Below, in pieces: positions 50,786 through 60,694 of a stretch of DNA of 64,000 nucleotides. The DNA comes from Streptococcus pneumoniae. GTDB lineage: Bacteria; Bacillota; Bacilli; Lactobacillales; Streptococcaceae. The stretch spans positions 175,312 through 239,311 of the forward strand of contig NZ_CKYA01000002.1 of assembly GCF_001113365.1 (NCBI RefSeq), in the 5' to 3' direction. The notes under the pieces are model-generated. The model was not told the origin of the DNA. It saw only the letters and a list, made by a program, of their open reading frames with translations, and made no database searches. Position 1 is the stretch's first letter. Every line of letters begins with the position of its first letter. Made by a program: the position numbers and the translations under genes.

Positions 50786-53700
50786 ATGAAAAAAAGTACA
50801 GTATTGTCATTAACCACAGCTGCAGTTATTTTAGCAGCCTATGCCCCTAATGAGGTAGTCTTAGCAGATATATCTAGCTCTGAAGATGCTTTAAATATCT
50901 CTGATAAAGAAAAAGTAGTAGTAGATAAGGAAACAGAAAATAAAGAGAAACATGAAGAGATTCATCATGCTATAGAAGCTTCAAAGGATACTGAAGAAAA
51001 GAAAACAACAATTATTGAGGAAAAAGAAGTTGTTAGTAAAAATCCTGTGATAGACAATAGCACTAGCAATGAAGAAGCAACAAGCAAAGAAGAAAATTCC
51101 AATCAATCCCAAGGAGATAAAGCGGACTCGTCTGCAAGTAAAGACTCAGAAAGTCCCAAAAAAGAGGATAGACTTGTCTATATTGCTGAATTTAAAGATG
51201 AAGAGTCTAGAGAAAAAGCAATCAAGGGACTATCCAGTCTTAAGAATACAAAAGTTTTATATACTTATGATAGAATTTTTAACGGTAGTGCCATAGAAAC
51301 AACTCCAGATAACTTGGACAAAATTAAACAAATAGAAGGTATCTCATCGGTTGAAAGGGCACAAAAAGTCCAACCCATGATGAATCATGCCAGAAAGGAA
51401 ATTGGAGTTGAGGAAGCTATTGATTACCTAAAGGCCATTAATGCTCAATTTGGAAGAAATTTTGATGGCAGAGGTATGGTCATTTCAAATATCGATACTG
51501 GAACAGATTATAGGCATAAGGCTATGAGAATCGATGATGATGCCAAAGCCTCAATGAGATTTAAAAAAGAAGACTTAAAAGGCACTGATAAAAATTATTG
51601 GTTGAGTGATAAAATTCCTCATGCTTTTAATTATTATAATGGTGGTAAAATTACCGTAGAAAGAGCTGATGATGGAAGTGATTATTTTGATCCCCATGGG
51701 ATGCATATTGCAGGGATTCTTGCTGGAAATGATACTGAAAAAGACATCAAGAACTTTAATGGCATAGATGGAATTGCACCTAATGCACAGATCTTCTCTT
51801 ATAAAATGTACTCTGACGCAGGATCTGGGTTCGCAGGGGATGAAACAATGTTTCATGCTATTGAAGATTCCATCAAACACAACGTTGATGTTGTTTCGGT
51901 ATCATCTGGTTTTACAGGAACAGGTCTTGTAGGTGAGAAATATTGGCAAGCTATTAGAGCATTAAGAAAAGCAGGCATTCCAATGGTTGTCGCTACGGGT
52001 AACTATGCGACTTCTGCTTCAAGTTCTTCTTGGGATTTAGTGGCAAATAATCATCTGAAAATGACCGACACTGGAAATGTAACGCGAACAGCAGCACATG
52101 AAGATGCGATAGCGGTTGCATCTGCTAAAAATCAAACAGTTGAGTTTGATAAAGTTAACATAGGTGGAGAAAGTTTTAAATACAGAAATATAGGGGCCTT
52201 TTTCGATAAGAATAAAATCACAACAAATGAAGATGGTTCAAAAGCTCCTAGTAAATTGAAATTTGTATATATAGGCAAGGGCCAAGACCAAGATTTGATA
52301 GGTTTGGATCTTAAGGGCAAAATTGCAGTAATGGATAGAATTTATACAAAGGATTTAAAAAATGCTTTTAAAAAAGCTACGGATAAGGGCGCACGCGCCA
52401 TTATGGTTGTAAATACTGTCAATTACTACAATAGAGATAATTGGACAGAGCTTCCAGCTATGGGATATGAAGCGGATGAAGGGACTAAAAGTCAAGTGTT
52501 TTCAATTTCAGGAGATGATGGTGTAAAGCTATGGAACATGATTAATCCTGATAAAAAAACTGAAGTCAAAAGAAATAATAAAGAAGATTTTAAAGATAAA
52601 TTGGAGCAATACTATCCAATTGATATGGAAAGTTTTAATTCCAACAAACCGAATGTAGGTGACGAAAAAGAAATTGACTTTAAGTTTGCACCTGACACAG
52701 ACAAAGAACTCTATAAAGAAGATATCATCGTTCCAGCAGGATCCACATCTTGGGGGCCAAGAATAGATTTACTTTTAAAACCCGATGTTTCAGCACCTGG
52801 TAAAAATATTAAATCCACGCTTAATGTCATTAATGGTAAATCAACTTATGGCTATATGTCAGGAACCAGTATGGCAACTCCAATCGTAGCAGCTTCTACT
52901 GTTTTGATTAGACCGAAGTTAAAGGAAATGCTTGAAAGACCTGTATTGAGAAATCTTGAGGGAGATGACAAAATAGACCTTACAAGTCTTACAAAAATTG
53001 CTCTACAAAATACTGCGCGACCGATGATGGACGCAACGTCTTGGAAAGAAAAAAGCCAATACTTTGCATCACCTAGACAACAGGGAGCAGGCCTAATTAA
53101 TGTGGCCAATGCTTTGAGAAATGAAGTTGTAGCGACTTTCAAAAACAAGGATTCTAAAGGTTTGGTAAACTCTTATGGTTCTATTTCTCTTAAAGAAATA
53201 AAAGGAGAAGAAAAATATTTTACAATTAAGCTTCACAATACATCAAACAGACCTTTGACCTTTAAAGTTTCAGCATCAGCGATAACTACAGATTCTCTAA
53301 CTGATAGATTAAAGCTGGATGAAACATACAAAGATGAAAAATCTCCAGATGGTAAGCAAATTGTTCCAGAAATCCATCCAGAAAAAATCAAAGGAGCAAA
53401 TATCACATTTGAGCATGATACTTTCACTATAGGCGCAAATTCTAGCTTTGATTTGAATGCGGTTATAAATGTTGGAGAGGCTAAAGACAAAAATAAATTT
53501 GTAGAATCATTTATTCATTTTGAGTCAGTGGAAGAAATGGAAGCTCTAAACTCTAACGGGAAGAAAATAAACTTCCAACCTTCTTTGTCGATGCCTCTAA
53601 TGGGATTTGCTGGGAATTGGAACCACGAACCAATCCTTGATAAATGGGCCTGGGAAGAGGGTTCAAAATCAAAAACAATGGAAGGTTATGATGATGATGG

Positions 53701-56700
53701 TAAACCAAAAATTCCAGGAACCTTAAATAAGGGAATTGGTGGAGAACATGGTATAGATAAATTTAATCCAGCAGCTGTTATTCAAAACAGAAAAGATAAA
53801 AATATTACATCACTAGACCAAGACCCAGACCTATTTGCCTTTAACAACCAAGGTATTCATGCAGAATCCACTAGTGGATCTAATGTTGCTAACATTTATC
53901 CTTTAGATTCAAATGGAAATCCTCAAGATGCTCAACTTGAAAGAGGATTAACCCCTTCTCCACTTGTATTAAGAAGTGCAGAAGAAGGATTGATTTCAAT
54001 AGTAAATACAAATAAAGAGGGAGAAAATCAAAGAGACTTAAAAGTCATTTCGAGAGAACACTTTATTAGAGGAATTTTAAATTCTAAAAGCAATGATGCA
54101 AAGGGAATCAAATCATCTAAACTAAAAGTTTGGGGTGATTTGAAGTGGGATGGACTCATCTATAATCCTAGAGGTAGAGAAGAAAATGCACCAGAAAGTA
54201 AGGATAATCAAGATCCTGCTACTAGGATAAGAGGTCAATTTGAACCGATTGCGGAAGGTCAATATTTCTATAAATTCAAATATAGATTAACCAAGGATTA
54301 TCCATGGCAGGTTTCTTATATACCAGTAAAAATTGATAATACAGCTCCAAGAATTATTTCAATTGATTTTTCTAATCCAGATAAAATTAAATTGATTGCA
54401 AAAGATACCTACCACAAGGTAAAGGATGAGTACAAACACGAAACCTTGTTTGCTAGAGACCAAAAAGAACATCCTGAGAAATTTGAAGAAGTAGCCAACG
54501 AAGTATGGTATGCAGGTGCAGCTCTTGTCGATAAGTATGGAGATGTTGAGAAAAATCTTGATGTAACTTACGCCGGAGAGGGTGAAGGAAGAAATAGGAA
54601 ACTTGACAAAGACGGAAATACCATCTACGAAATTAGCGGAGCAGGAAATTTAAGAGGAAAAATCATCGAAGTAATCGCCCTAGATGGCGCAAGCAACTTT
54701 ACCAAAATCCATAGAATTAAATTTGCTGATAAGGCTGACAAAAATGGAATGATTTCTTATTACCTAGTAGATCCTGACAAAGATGCTTCTTCTTACAAAA
54801 AACTAGGGGAAATTTCTGAAGATAAACTTAAAAATGCCCAAAGTCCAGAAGCCTCAAATAACGTAGAAGAAAAGAAAGAGACTGTTGAAGAAAAACCTAT
54901 AGAGGGACCTTCAACTCTAGAGTTAGACAAAGAAATCTCTACTGTAAGAAACTTTGAAAATAAAGACCTAAAGAAACTAATTAAAAAGAAATATAAGGAA
55001 GAAGAAGACTTTGTAAATGGCGGAAAAAGAAAAGTAGAGCTTGATTATCGATATGATACTAAGGGAAATATAACTGCCTATGTGGATGGAAGTGCTCTAG
55101 AATATGAGACTGAGAAACTTGATGATGTTAAATCAAAGCTTGGTGGTGTATTAAGCCCATCAAAGGATGGACATTTTGAAATTCTTGGAAAAGTAAGTAA
55201 TGTATCCAAAAATGCTAAGGCTTACTATGGCAATGGCTTCAAATTAATAGAAATTAAGGCAAGTAAATACGACCCACAAACTAAAACTCTAACCTTTGAC
55301 TTATTTGCAAATACAAATGATGTAGTCGATGGTCTATCCTTTACGGGTGATATGAATATCCTTGTAAAAGATAAGGGTAAAACAAAAGCTAAAACTAAAA
55401 TTAGAATGCCTGAAAAAAATAGGGAAACTAAAACAGAATATCCCTATGCATCAAGTTATGGGAATGTAATAGAATTAGGAGAAGGTGATCTTTCAAAAAA
55501 CAAACCAAACAATTTAACTGAAATGGAATCTGGTAAAATCTATTCTGATTCAGAAAAACAACAATATCTATTAAAGGATAATATCATTCTGAGAAAAGGC
55601 TATGCACTAAAAGTGACTACCTATAATCCTGGAAAAACGGATATGTTAGAAGGAAATGGAGTCTATAGCAATGAAGATATAGCAAAAATACAAAAGGCCA
55701 ATCCTAATCTAAGAGTCCTTTCAGAAAAAATAATTTATGCTGATAGTAGAAATGTTAAAGATGGAAGAAGCACTCAATCAGTATTAATGTCGGCTTTGGA
55801 TGGCTTTAACATTGTAAGATATCAAGTGTTTACCTTTAACATGAATGATAAAGGGGAGGCAATCGATAAAGATGGAAATCTTGTGACAGATTCCTCTAAA
55901 CTTGTATTATTTGGTAAAGATAATAAAGAGTATCATGGGGAGGAATATTCTAATGTAGAAGCTATAAAAGAAGATGGCTCCATGTTATTTATTGATACCA
56001 AACCAGTAAACCTTTCAATGGATAAGAACTACTTTAATCCATCTAAATCTAATAAAATTTATGTACGAAATCCAGAATTTTATTTAAGAGGTAAGATTTC
56101 TGATAAGGGTGGTTTTAACTGGGAATTGAGAGTTAATGAATCGGTTGTAGATAATTATTTAATCTACGGAGATTTACACATTGATAACACTAGAGATTTT
56201 AACGTTAAGCTTAATGTTAAAGACGGTGACATCATGGACTGGGGGATGAAAGATTATAAAGCAAACGGATTTCCAGATAAGGTAACAGATATGGATGGAA
56301 ATGTTTATCTTCAAACTGGCTATAGCAATTTGAATGCGAAAGCGGTTGGAGTACACTATCAATTTTTATATGATAATGTTAAACCAGAAGTAAACATTGA
56401 TCCCAAGGGAAATACAAGTATCGAATATGCTAACGGAAAATCTGTAGTCTTTAATATCAATGATAAAAGAGATAATGGATTCAATGGTGAGATTCAAGAC
56501 AAACATATTTATGTAAATGGAAAAGAATACACATCATTTGATGATATTAAACAACTAACAGATAAGACACTAAACATTAAGATTCTTGTAAAAGATTTTG
56601 CAAGAAATACAACTGTAAAAGAATTCATTTTAAACAAAGATACGGGAGAGGTAAGAGAACTAAAACCTCATAGGGTGACTGTGACCATGCAAAATGGAAA

Positions 56701-57460
56701 AGAAATGAGTTCTAAGATAGTGTCGGAAGAAGATTTCATTTTACCTGTCTATAAGGGTAAATTAGAAAAAGGCTATCAATTTGATGGTTGGGAAATTGCT
56801 GGTTTCGAAGGGAAAAAAGATGCTGGCTATGTTCTTAATTTATCAAAAGATACCTTTATAAAACCTGTATTCAAGAAAATAGAGGAGAAAAAGGAGGAAG
56901 AAAATAAACCTACTTTTGATGTATCCAAAAAGAAAAATAAGGTGCAAGTAAATCATAATCAATTAGATGAAAGTCACAGAAAAGAGGATTTACAAAGGGA
57001 AAATCATTCCCATAAATCTGATTCAACTGAAGGTGTCAAAGCTACAGTTCCTGTACAAGTAAATCATAATCAATTAGATGAAAGTCACAGAAAAGAGGAT
57101 TTCCAAAGAGAAAATCATTCACACAAATCTGATTCAACTGAGGGTGTCACAGCTACAGTTCCTGTACAAGTAAATTATAGTCAATTAGATGAAAGTCAAA
57201 GATCTGATTTAACTAAGGATGTCAAAGCTACAGTTCCTGGTAGAAATGATAAAAACTTTGAAAATAAGACTGAAGTTTATCCTAATGAACCAGAGAACAT
57301 AGCCAATAAAGACACCAATATCGATAGCAAATTAACTACTAACAATCTTAATAAGTCACCAAAAACCGGAACAGTTAGCGGAGTCTTTACATTATTCGTT
57401 GCTGGAATACTGTTTACCGTAGGCACATTTCTTGGATTGAAGAACAAAGATCAAGATTAA
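50786..57460 (+). CDS. prtA: PrtA-type cell-wall-associated subtilisin-like serine protease
   Basis: 2224 residues. A signal peptide (MKKSTVLSLTTAAVILAAYAP...) precedes a Ser/Glu-rich pro-region. The S8 catalytic domain has Asp237 (NIDTGTD), His304 (DPHGMHIAG) and Ser695 (SGTSMATP), with a PA domain inserted at about 490-600 (GKIAVMDRI). Fn3-like and long beta-rich domains follow. Near the end are an InlB/Flg_new-type repeat (about 1965-2035) and two and a half copies of a His/Asn/Gln-rich repeat. The sorting signal reads S-P-K-T-G, helix, KNKDQD, so the usual Leu is replaced by Ser (TCA, one base from TTA). AT-rich codon use differs from the neighbouring housekeeping genes. PrtA is a lactoferrin-peptide-releasing virulence-associated protease in pneumococcus. 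Confidence 0.93.
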   Translation: MKKSTVLSLTTAAVILAAYAPNEVVLADISSSEDALNISDKEKVVVDKETENKEKHEEIHHAIEASKDTEEKKTTIIEEKEVVSKNPVIDNSTSNEEATSKEENSNQSQGDKADSSASKDSESPKKEDRLVYIAEFKDEESREKAIKGLSSLKNTKVLYTYDRIFNGSAIETTPDNLDKIKQIEGISSVERAQKVQPMMNHARKEIGVEEAIDYLKAINAQFGRNFDGRGMVISNIDTGTDYRHKAMRIDDDAKASMRFKKEDLKGTDKNYWLSDKIPHAFNYYNGGKITVERADDGSDYFDPHGMHIAGILAGNDTEKDIKNFNGIDGIAPNAQIFSYKMYSDAGSGFAGDETMFHAIEDSIKHNVDVVSVSSGFTGTGLVGEKYWQAIRALRKAGIPMVVATGNYATSASSSSWDLVANNHLKMTDTGNVTRTAAHEDAIAVASAKNQTVEFDKVNIGGESFKYRNIGAFFDKNKITTNEDGSKAPSKLKFVYIGKGQDQDLIGLDLKGKIAVMDRIYTKDLKNAFKKATDKGARAIMVVNTVNYYNRDNWTELPAMGYEADEGTKSQVFSISGDDGVKLWNMINPDKKTEVKRNNKEDFKDKLEQYYPIDMESFNSNKPNVGDEKEIDFKFAPDTDKELYKEDIIVPAGSTSWGPRIDLLLKPDVSAPGKNIKSTLNVINGKSTYGYMSGTSMATPIVAASTVLIRPKLKEMLERPVLRNLEGDDKIDLTSLTKIALQNTARPMMDATSWKEKSQYFASPRQQGAGLINVANALRNEVVATFKNKDSKGLVNSYGSISLKEIKGEEKYFTIKLHNTSNRPLTFKVSASAITTDSLTDRLKLDETYKDEKSPDGKQIVPEIHPEKIKGANITFEHDTFTIGANSSFDLNAVINVGEAKDKNKFVESFIHFESVEEMEALNSNGKKINFQPSLSMPLMGFAGNWNHEPILDKWAWEEGSKSKTMEGYDDDGKPKIPGTLNKGIGGEHGIDKFNPAAVIQNRKDKNITSLDQDPDLFAFNNQGIHAESTSGSNVANIYPLDSNGNPQDAQLERGLTPSPLVLRSAEEGLISIVNTNKEGENQRDLKVISREHFIRGILNSKSNDAKGIKSSKLKVWGDLKWDGLIYNPRGREENAPESKDNQDPATRIRGQFEPIAEGQYFYKFKYRLTKDYPWQVSYIPVKIDNTAPRIISIDFSNPDKIKLIAKDTYHKVKDEYKHETLFARDQKEHPEKFEEVANEVWYAGAALVDKYGDVEKNLDVTYAGEGEGRNRKLDKDGNTIYEISGAGNLRGKIIEVIALDGASNFTKIHRIKFADKADKNGMISYYLVDPDKDASSYKKLGEISEDKLKNAQSPEASNNVEEKKETVEEKPIEGPSTLELDKEISTVRNFENKDLKKLIKKKYKEEEDFVNGGKRKVELDYRYDTKGNITAYVDGSALEYETEKLDDVKSKLGGVLSPSKDGHFEILGKVSNVSKNAKAYYGNGFKLIEIKASKYDPQTKTLTFDLFANTNDVVDGLSFTGDMNILVKDKGKTKAKTKIRMPEKNRETKTEYPYASSYGNVIELGEGDLSKNKPNNLTEMESGKIYSDSEKQQYLLKDNIILRKGYALKVTTYNPGKTDMLEGNGVYSNEDIAKIQKANPNLRVLSEKIIYADSRNVKDGRSTQSVLMSALDGFNIVRYQVFTFNMNDKGEAIDKDGNLVTDSSKLVLFGKDNKEYHGEEYSNVEAIKEDGSMLFIDTKPVNLSMDKNYFNPSKSNKIYVRNPEFYLRGKISDKGGFNWELRVNESVVDNYLIYGDLHIDNTRDFNVKLNVKDGDIMDWGMKDYKANGFPDKVTDMDGNVYLQTGYSNLNAKAVGVHYQFLYDNVKPEVNIDPKGNTSIEYANGKSVVFNINDKRDNGFNGEIQDKHIYVNGKEYTSFDDIKQLTDKTLNIKILVKDFARNTTVKEFILNKDTGEVRELKPHRVTVTMQNGKEMSSKIVSEEDFILPVYKGKLEKGYQFDGWEIAGFEGKKDAGYVLNLSKDTFIKPVFKKIEEKKEEENKPTFDVSKKKNKVQVNHNQLDESHRKEDLQRENHSHKSDSTEGVKATVPVQVNHNQLDESHRKEDFQRENHSHKSDSTEGVTATVPVQVNYSQLDESQRSDLTKDVKATVPGRNDKNFENKTEVYPNEPENIANKDTNIDSKLTTNNLNKSPKTGTVSGVFTLFVAGILFTVGTFLGLKNKDQD
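56941..57240 (+). repeat. Tandem repeats near the PrtA C-terminus
   Basis: Two 39-codon units (VQVNHNQLDESHRKED ... SDSTEGV) and a shortened third (VQVNYSQLDESQRSD) lie in tandem. The first two are almost identical at DNA level, so copy number may vary. Confidence 0.85.
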
Positions 57461-57716
57461 GACCAAAGCTATAGATGAAAAAATGGTTTATGTACTGAGA
57501 TAGTGTGATGATGAAACAGTTTTGTGAAAATAGCCATTTATAACTCAATTATTTAGTTTACTTTACTATTGATACTCTTTTTGGATTTATTAATAGACTT
57601 AGTTTCGACAACTAATGAATTGATTGAAAGGGTTAGTATTGACAATATTGGTCACATTGATTAGAAAATAGAGTCTATCAAAATTTAAAGGCTAATAGAG
57701 GTGATGAGATAATTTC

Positions 57717-57755
57717 AAGGAATTAAGTAGCGTTTGGTTGCTTAATTCCTTTTTA
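57717..57755 (+). terminator. Terminator in the gap after prtA
   Basis: AAGGAATTAAG (57717-57727) pairs with CTTAATTCCTT (57741-57751), then TTTA. It could also serve the minus strand. Otherwise the 57461-57844 gap shows only degenerate AT-rich sequence with no frame I can support. Confidence 0.75.
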
Positions 57756-57844
57756 TTTGGAAGAAAGTTTTTCACCTGCTTCCTTATTTTATCGCTATTA
57801 TTGAACCATTTAGACCGAGATAGAGACCAGATAGACAAAAGAGC

Positions 57845-57873
57845 TTGTTCTTGAAACTGACCTCTGCTATAAT
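57845..57873 (+). promoter_or_regulatory. Promoter of the small LiaF-TM-like membrane protein gene
   Basis: TTGTTC (57845-57850), a 17-bp spacer and TATAAT (57868-57873) preceded by TGC (extended -10). Confidence 0.6.
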
Positions 57874-57946
57874 GCTTTTTGTAAGGGACGTGAGGCATCA
57901 ATATCAGATAACTCAAGTTCCTAAAAAAGAAATTGGAGATAAACAA

Positions 57947-58315
57947 ATGAAAAAGTTATTGGGGATTGTATTTTTAGTAGCAGCAGCGACAGTATTGTAT
58001 TTTGGTTCTGTTGGCTGGCCAAGTTTGGATGTCAACCTCTGGTCACTGATTCCGGTAGGCTTGTTCCTCTATTTCACTCTAGAGAATCTTTTGAAAAAAG
58101 ACTACAAGCCTAGTCTGATGTGCTTCATTATTGCCTTTATCGTCGCAAATGCAATTTTGGACCTGTTACCAATTTTAAGTGGCTGGGTAATTGGAGCAGG
58201 TGTGCTGGCTTGTGTAGGTATTGGTTATCTATTTCCTGATAAAGAGAGTAATACTCTTCGAAAATCTCTTCAAACCACGTCAGCTTCCATCTGCAACCTC
58301 AAAACAGTGTTTTGA
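57947..58315 (+). CDS. Small membrane protein, LiaF-TM-like, with BOX-derived C-terminus
   Basis: 122 residues from the ATG at 57947 (ribosome site ttggagata). Four predicted helices and the segment WPSLDVNLWSLIPVGLFLYFTLENLL resemble the DUF5668/LiaI-LiaF-TM family; the match is modest. The last 21 residues (NTLRKSLQTTSASICNLKTVF) are encoded by a BOX element inserted at 58251, so the native end of the protein has been replaced. A membrane stress role would fit the family but is inference. Confidence 0.7.
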   Translation: MKKLLGIVFLVAAATVLYFGSVGWPSLDVNLWSLIPVGLFLYFTLENLLKKDYKPSLMCFIIAFIVANAILDLLPILSGWVIGAGVLACVGIGYLFPDKESNTLRKSLQTTSASICNLKTVF

Positions 58316-58410
58316 GCTGACTTCGTCAGTTCTATCTACAACCTAAAAGCAGTGCTTTTAGCAACCTGCGGCTAGCTTCCTAGTTTGCTTTTTGATTTTC
58401 ATTGAGTATA
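58251..58410 (-). repeat. BOX element, C-B-A, reverse orientation
   Basis: It runs from atactcttcgaaaatctctt to ttgattttcattgagtat. It supplies the last codons and the stop of the preceding membrane-protein gene. Confidence 0.92.
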
Positions 58411-58487
58411 AGAATTATTAAAAAAGATATAAAGAAAAACACTTCAATCACTGTATTTCAGCTTGATTGAGGTGTTTTCGATTTTTT

Positions 58488-58841
58488 TTATTTCTGAGCC
58501 ATCAATTCAACAATCATCTCGATATACATGACAAGGGTCACTAAGAATCCTGCACGCCAGAAGAATTTGATGAATTTAGGATAGTAAAAGCTACGTTTTT
58601 TCAGAAGGAAGAAAAAAACGAGAATAATGGCTAGGACTGAGAAGGCTAGGCCCAGTCTAGGAAGGAAATTATGGGTAAAGGTTTTAGCTGTGATTAGGTA
58701 GTACTCAAATACCAAGACTGGAAAGGCCAAATCCGCAAAGTTTCGTCCTAGTTTTTTTAATCTAAAAAGTTTGGTTATGATAATGCAGACGACTAAGGTC
58801 AGTATCAATAATAAAATAGACGCTAATTTCATTAAAATCAT
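58488..58841 (-). CDS. DUF3397-like small membrane protein
   Basis: 117 residues from the ATG at 58841 (MILMKLASILLLILTLVVC), with four predicted membrane helices in the layout of DUF3397. An upstream in-frame ATG at 58847 directly abuts the -10 box and would not be transcribed, so 58841 is preferred. Divergent to the radical SAM gene. Function unknown. Confidence 0.75.
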   Translation of the reverse strand: MILMKLASILLLILTLVVCIIITKLFRLKKLGRNFADLAFPVLVFEYYLITAKTFTHNFLPRLGLAFSVLAIILVFFFLLKKRSFYYPKFIKFFWRAGFLVTLVMYIEMIVELMAQK

Positions 58842-58847
58842 ATCCAT

Positions 58848-58856
58848 ATTGTATCA
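58848..58856 (-). promoter_or_regulatory. Extended -10 promoter of the DUF3397-like gene; implies a leaderless mRNA
   Basis: On the minus strand TGATACAAT (rc of 58848-58856) is followed after 6 nt by the ATG at 58841. The -35 is weak (TTTCCA). Confidence 0.55.
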
Positions 58857-58911
58857 TAAAAAATCGCTAATGGAAACGAGAAACAGAGGAATTTATAGGA
58901 AAGTCAGGCTT

Positions 58912-58940
58912 TTGAGATTGTGGGTGATTTTTGTTATAAT
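58912..58940 (+). promoter_or_regulatory. Promoter of the radical SAM gene; implies a leaderless mRNA
   Basis: TTGAGA (58912-58917), a 17-bp spacer, TATAAT (58935-58940). The ATG at 58948 lies 7 nt after the -10 box. Confidence 0.7.
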
Positions 58941-58947
58941 GAAAGTT

Positions 58948-59895
58948 ATGAAATCTTATAATACCTTGAATGATTATTATCGAAAACTCTTTGGAGAAAA
59001 GACCTTTAAAGTCCCTATTGATGCGGGATTTGACTGTCCCAATCGTGATGGAACTGTGGCTCATGGAGGCTGTACTTTTTGTACGGTTTCAGGTTCTGGA
59101 GATGCTATCGTAGCACCGGATGCGCCTATTCGTGAGCAATTTTATAAGGAAATTGACTTTATGCACCGTAAGTGGCCGGATGTTCAGAAGTATCTGGTTT
59201 ATTTTCAAAATTTTACCAACACCCATGAAAAGGTGGAAGTCATCCGAGAGCGCTACGAGCAAGCTATCAACGAGCCAGGTGTGGTAGGAATCAATATCGG
59301 AACGCGACCAGACTGTTTACCAGACGAAACCATTGAATATTTGGCTGAGTTATCGGAGCGCATGCATGTGACGGTTGAATTGGGCTTGCAGACCACTTAT
59401 GAAACAACCTCTGATTTGATTAACCGTGCCCACTCTTATGAATTGTACGTGGAAACGGTTAAGCGTTTGAGAAAGTATCCCAAGATTGAGATTGTTTCCC
59501 ATCTGATCAATGGACTTCCTGGTGAAACCCATGAGATGATGATTGAAAATGTCCGCCGCTGTGTTACGGATAACGATATTCAAGGGATTAAACTGCATTT
59601 GCTCCATCTTATGACAAATACTCGTATGCAACGAGATTACCACGAAGGACGTTTGCAGTTGATGAGTCAGGATGAATATGTCAAGGTCATCTGCGACCAA
59701 TTGGAAATCATTCCCAAACATATTGTCATCCATCGAATCACAGGAGATGCACCTAGAGATATGCTGATTGGGCCTATGTGGAGCCTCAATAAATGGGAAG
59801 TTCTCAACAGCATTGAGATGGAGATGCGACGTCGCGGAAGTGTTCAAGGATGCAAGGCTGTAAAACAGGAGTTTGAAAATGAAAAGACCACTTGA
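58948..59895 (+). CDS. ytqA: TIGR01212 family radical SAM protein (YtqA)
   Basis: 315 residues from the ATG at 58948. Another ATG at 58939 overlaps the -10 box and is rejected. The iron-sulfur motif is spaced unusually, as in this family: FDCPNRDGTVAHGGCTFC. Further motifs are YFQNFTNTHEKVE, GINIGTRPDCLPDE and VELGLQTTYETTSDLINRAH. The natural substrate is not established; its constant pairing with a methyltransferase (YtqB) suggests a shared tRNA or cofactor modification role. It overlaps the next gene by 17 nt. Confidence 0.88.
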   Translation: MKSYNTLNDYYRKLFGEKTFKVPIDAGFDCPNRDGTVAHGGCTFCTVSGSGDAIVAPDAPIREQFYKEIDFMHRKWPDVQKYLVYFQNFTNTHEKVEVIRERYEQAINEPGVVGINIGTRPDCLPDETIEYLAELSERMHVTVELGLQTTYETTSDLINRAHSYELYVETVKRLRKYPKIEIVSHLINGLPGETHEMMIENVRRCVTDNDIQGIKLHLLHLMTNTRMQRDYHEGRLQLMSQDEYVKVICDQLEIIPKHIVIHRITGDAPRDMLIGPMWSLNKWEVLNSIEMEMRRRGSVQGCKAVKQEFENEKTT

Positions 59896-60436
59896 AATGG
59901 CACATGATTTTTTGGCTGAGGTAGTTACAAAAGAGGATATCGTAGTGGATGCGACTATGGGAAATGGCCATGACACGCTTTTTCTGGCCAAGCTAGCCAA
60001 GCAAGTCTATGCCTTTGATATTCAGGAACAAGCCTTGGAAAAGACCCAAGAGCGTTTGAACCAAGCTGGTTACACAAATGCCCAGTTAATCTTTCAGGGT
60101 CATGAAACACTGGACCAGTTTGTGACAGAAGCCAAGGCAGGGATTTTTAATCTGGGCTATCTGCCGTCAGCTGATAAGTTTGTCATCACCAGACCTCAGA
60201 CAACGATTGAAGCACTAGAAAAGCTGTGTGGCTTACTTGTCAAAGGGGGACGGATTGCTATCATGATCTACTATGGTCATGAAGGAGGCGACCTCGAGAG
60301 GGATGCTGTTTTGGATTTTGTCAGCCAGTTGAACCAACAAGAGTACACAGCTGCCATTTACCGAACTTTAAACCAAGTAAACAACCCACCATTTTTAGTA
60401 ATGATTGAAAAATTAGAAAGATATAGACATGGATAA
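59879..60436 (+). CDS. ytqB: SAM-dependent methyltransferase (YtqB family)
   Basis: 185 residues from the ATG at 59879 (ribosome site aggag inside the end of ytqA). A class I methyltransferase fold with SAM-binding VVDATMGNGHDTLFLA (motif I), YAFDIQEQAL, FNLGYLPSAD and MIYYGHEGGDLE. This is the Methyltransf_15 / rRNA-methylase-like family, in which members near ytqA have been linked to tRNA modification. It overlaps ytqA and the following small gene. Confidence 0.87.
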   Translation: MKRPLEMAHDFLAEVVTKEDIVVDATMGNGHDTLFLAKLAKQVYAFDIQEQALEKTQERLNQAGYTNAQLIFQGHETLDQFVTEAKAGIFNLGYLPSADKFVITRPQTTIEALEKLCGLLVKGGRIAIMIYYGHEGGDLERDAVLDFVSQLNQQEYTAAIYRTLNQVNNPPFLVMIEKLERYRHG

Positions 60437-60683
60437 ACAATACCTACGTGAAAAGCTGGATGCCATGCGCCAGAATTTTGTTGAATCAACCCACCACGAA
60501 CGAGCGGTGGGTGTGTTAGACCAAGCACATATGAGCAAAAAAATGCTTAAAATCAAGAAAAAATTAGTTGCTCTTGAAATGGAACGGTGCCAGAGAAAAA
60601 TTGAGCACAAAGACTGTTCCAAGATTGACCAAAAAATCAAAGAGCAGAAGGAGATTTTTGAATCCTGTTGTAAAAAAGAGTAA
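60429..60683 (+). CDS. Conserved small hypothetical protein
   Basis: 84 residues, mostly helical and basic (KMLKIKKKLVALEMERCQRKI), with four cysteines in the second half. The ATG overlaps the ytqB stop by 8 nt, and the antiporter gene follows after 11 nt, so it is an operon member. I do not recognise it. A DNA/RNA-binding or metal-binding role is possible but unsupported. Confidence 0.65.
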   Translation: MDKQYLREKLDAMRQNFVESTHHERAVGVLDQAHMSKKMLKIKKKLVALEMERCQRKIEHKDCSKIDQKIKEQKEIFESCCKKE

Positions 60684-60694
60684 GGAGGTCGTGC

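Noticed and set aside
58771..58947. N-terminal extension of the radical SAM protein
   Set aside because: The frame is open upstream by chance, but it covers the -35 and -10 boxes and has no family similarity.
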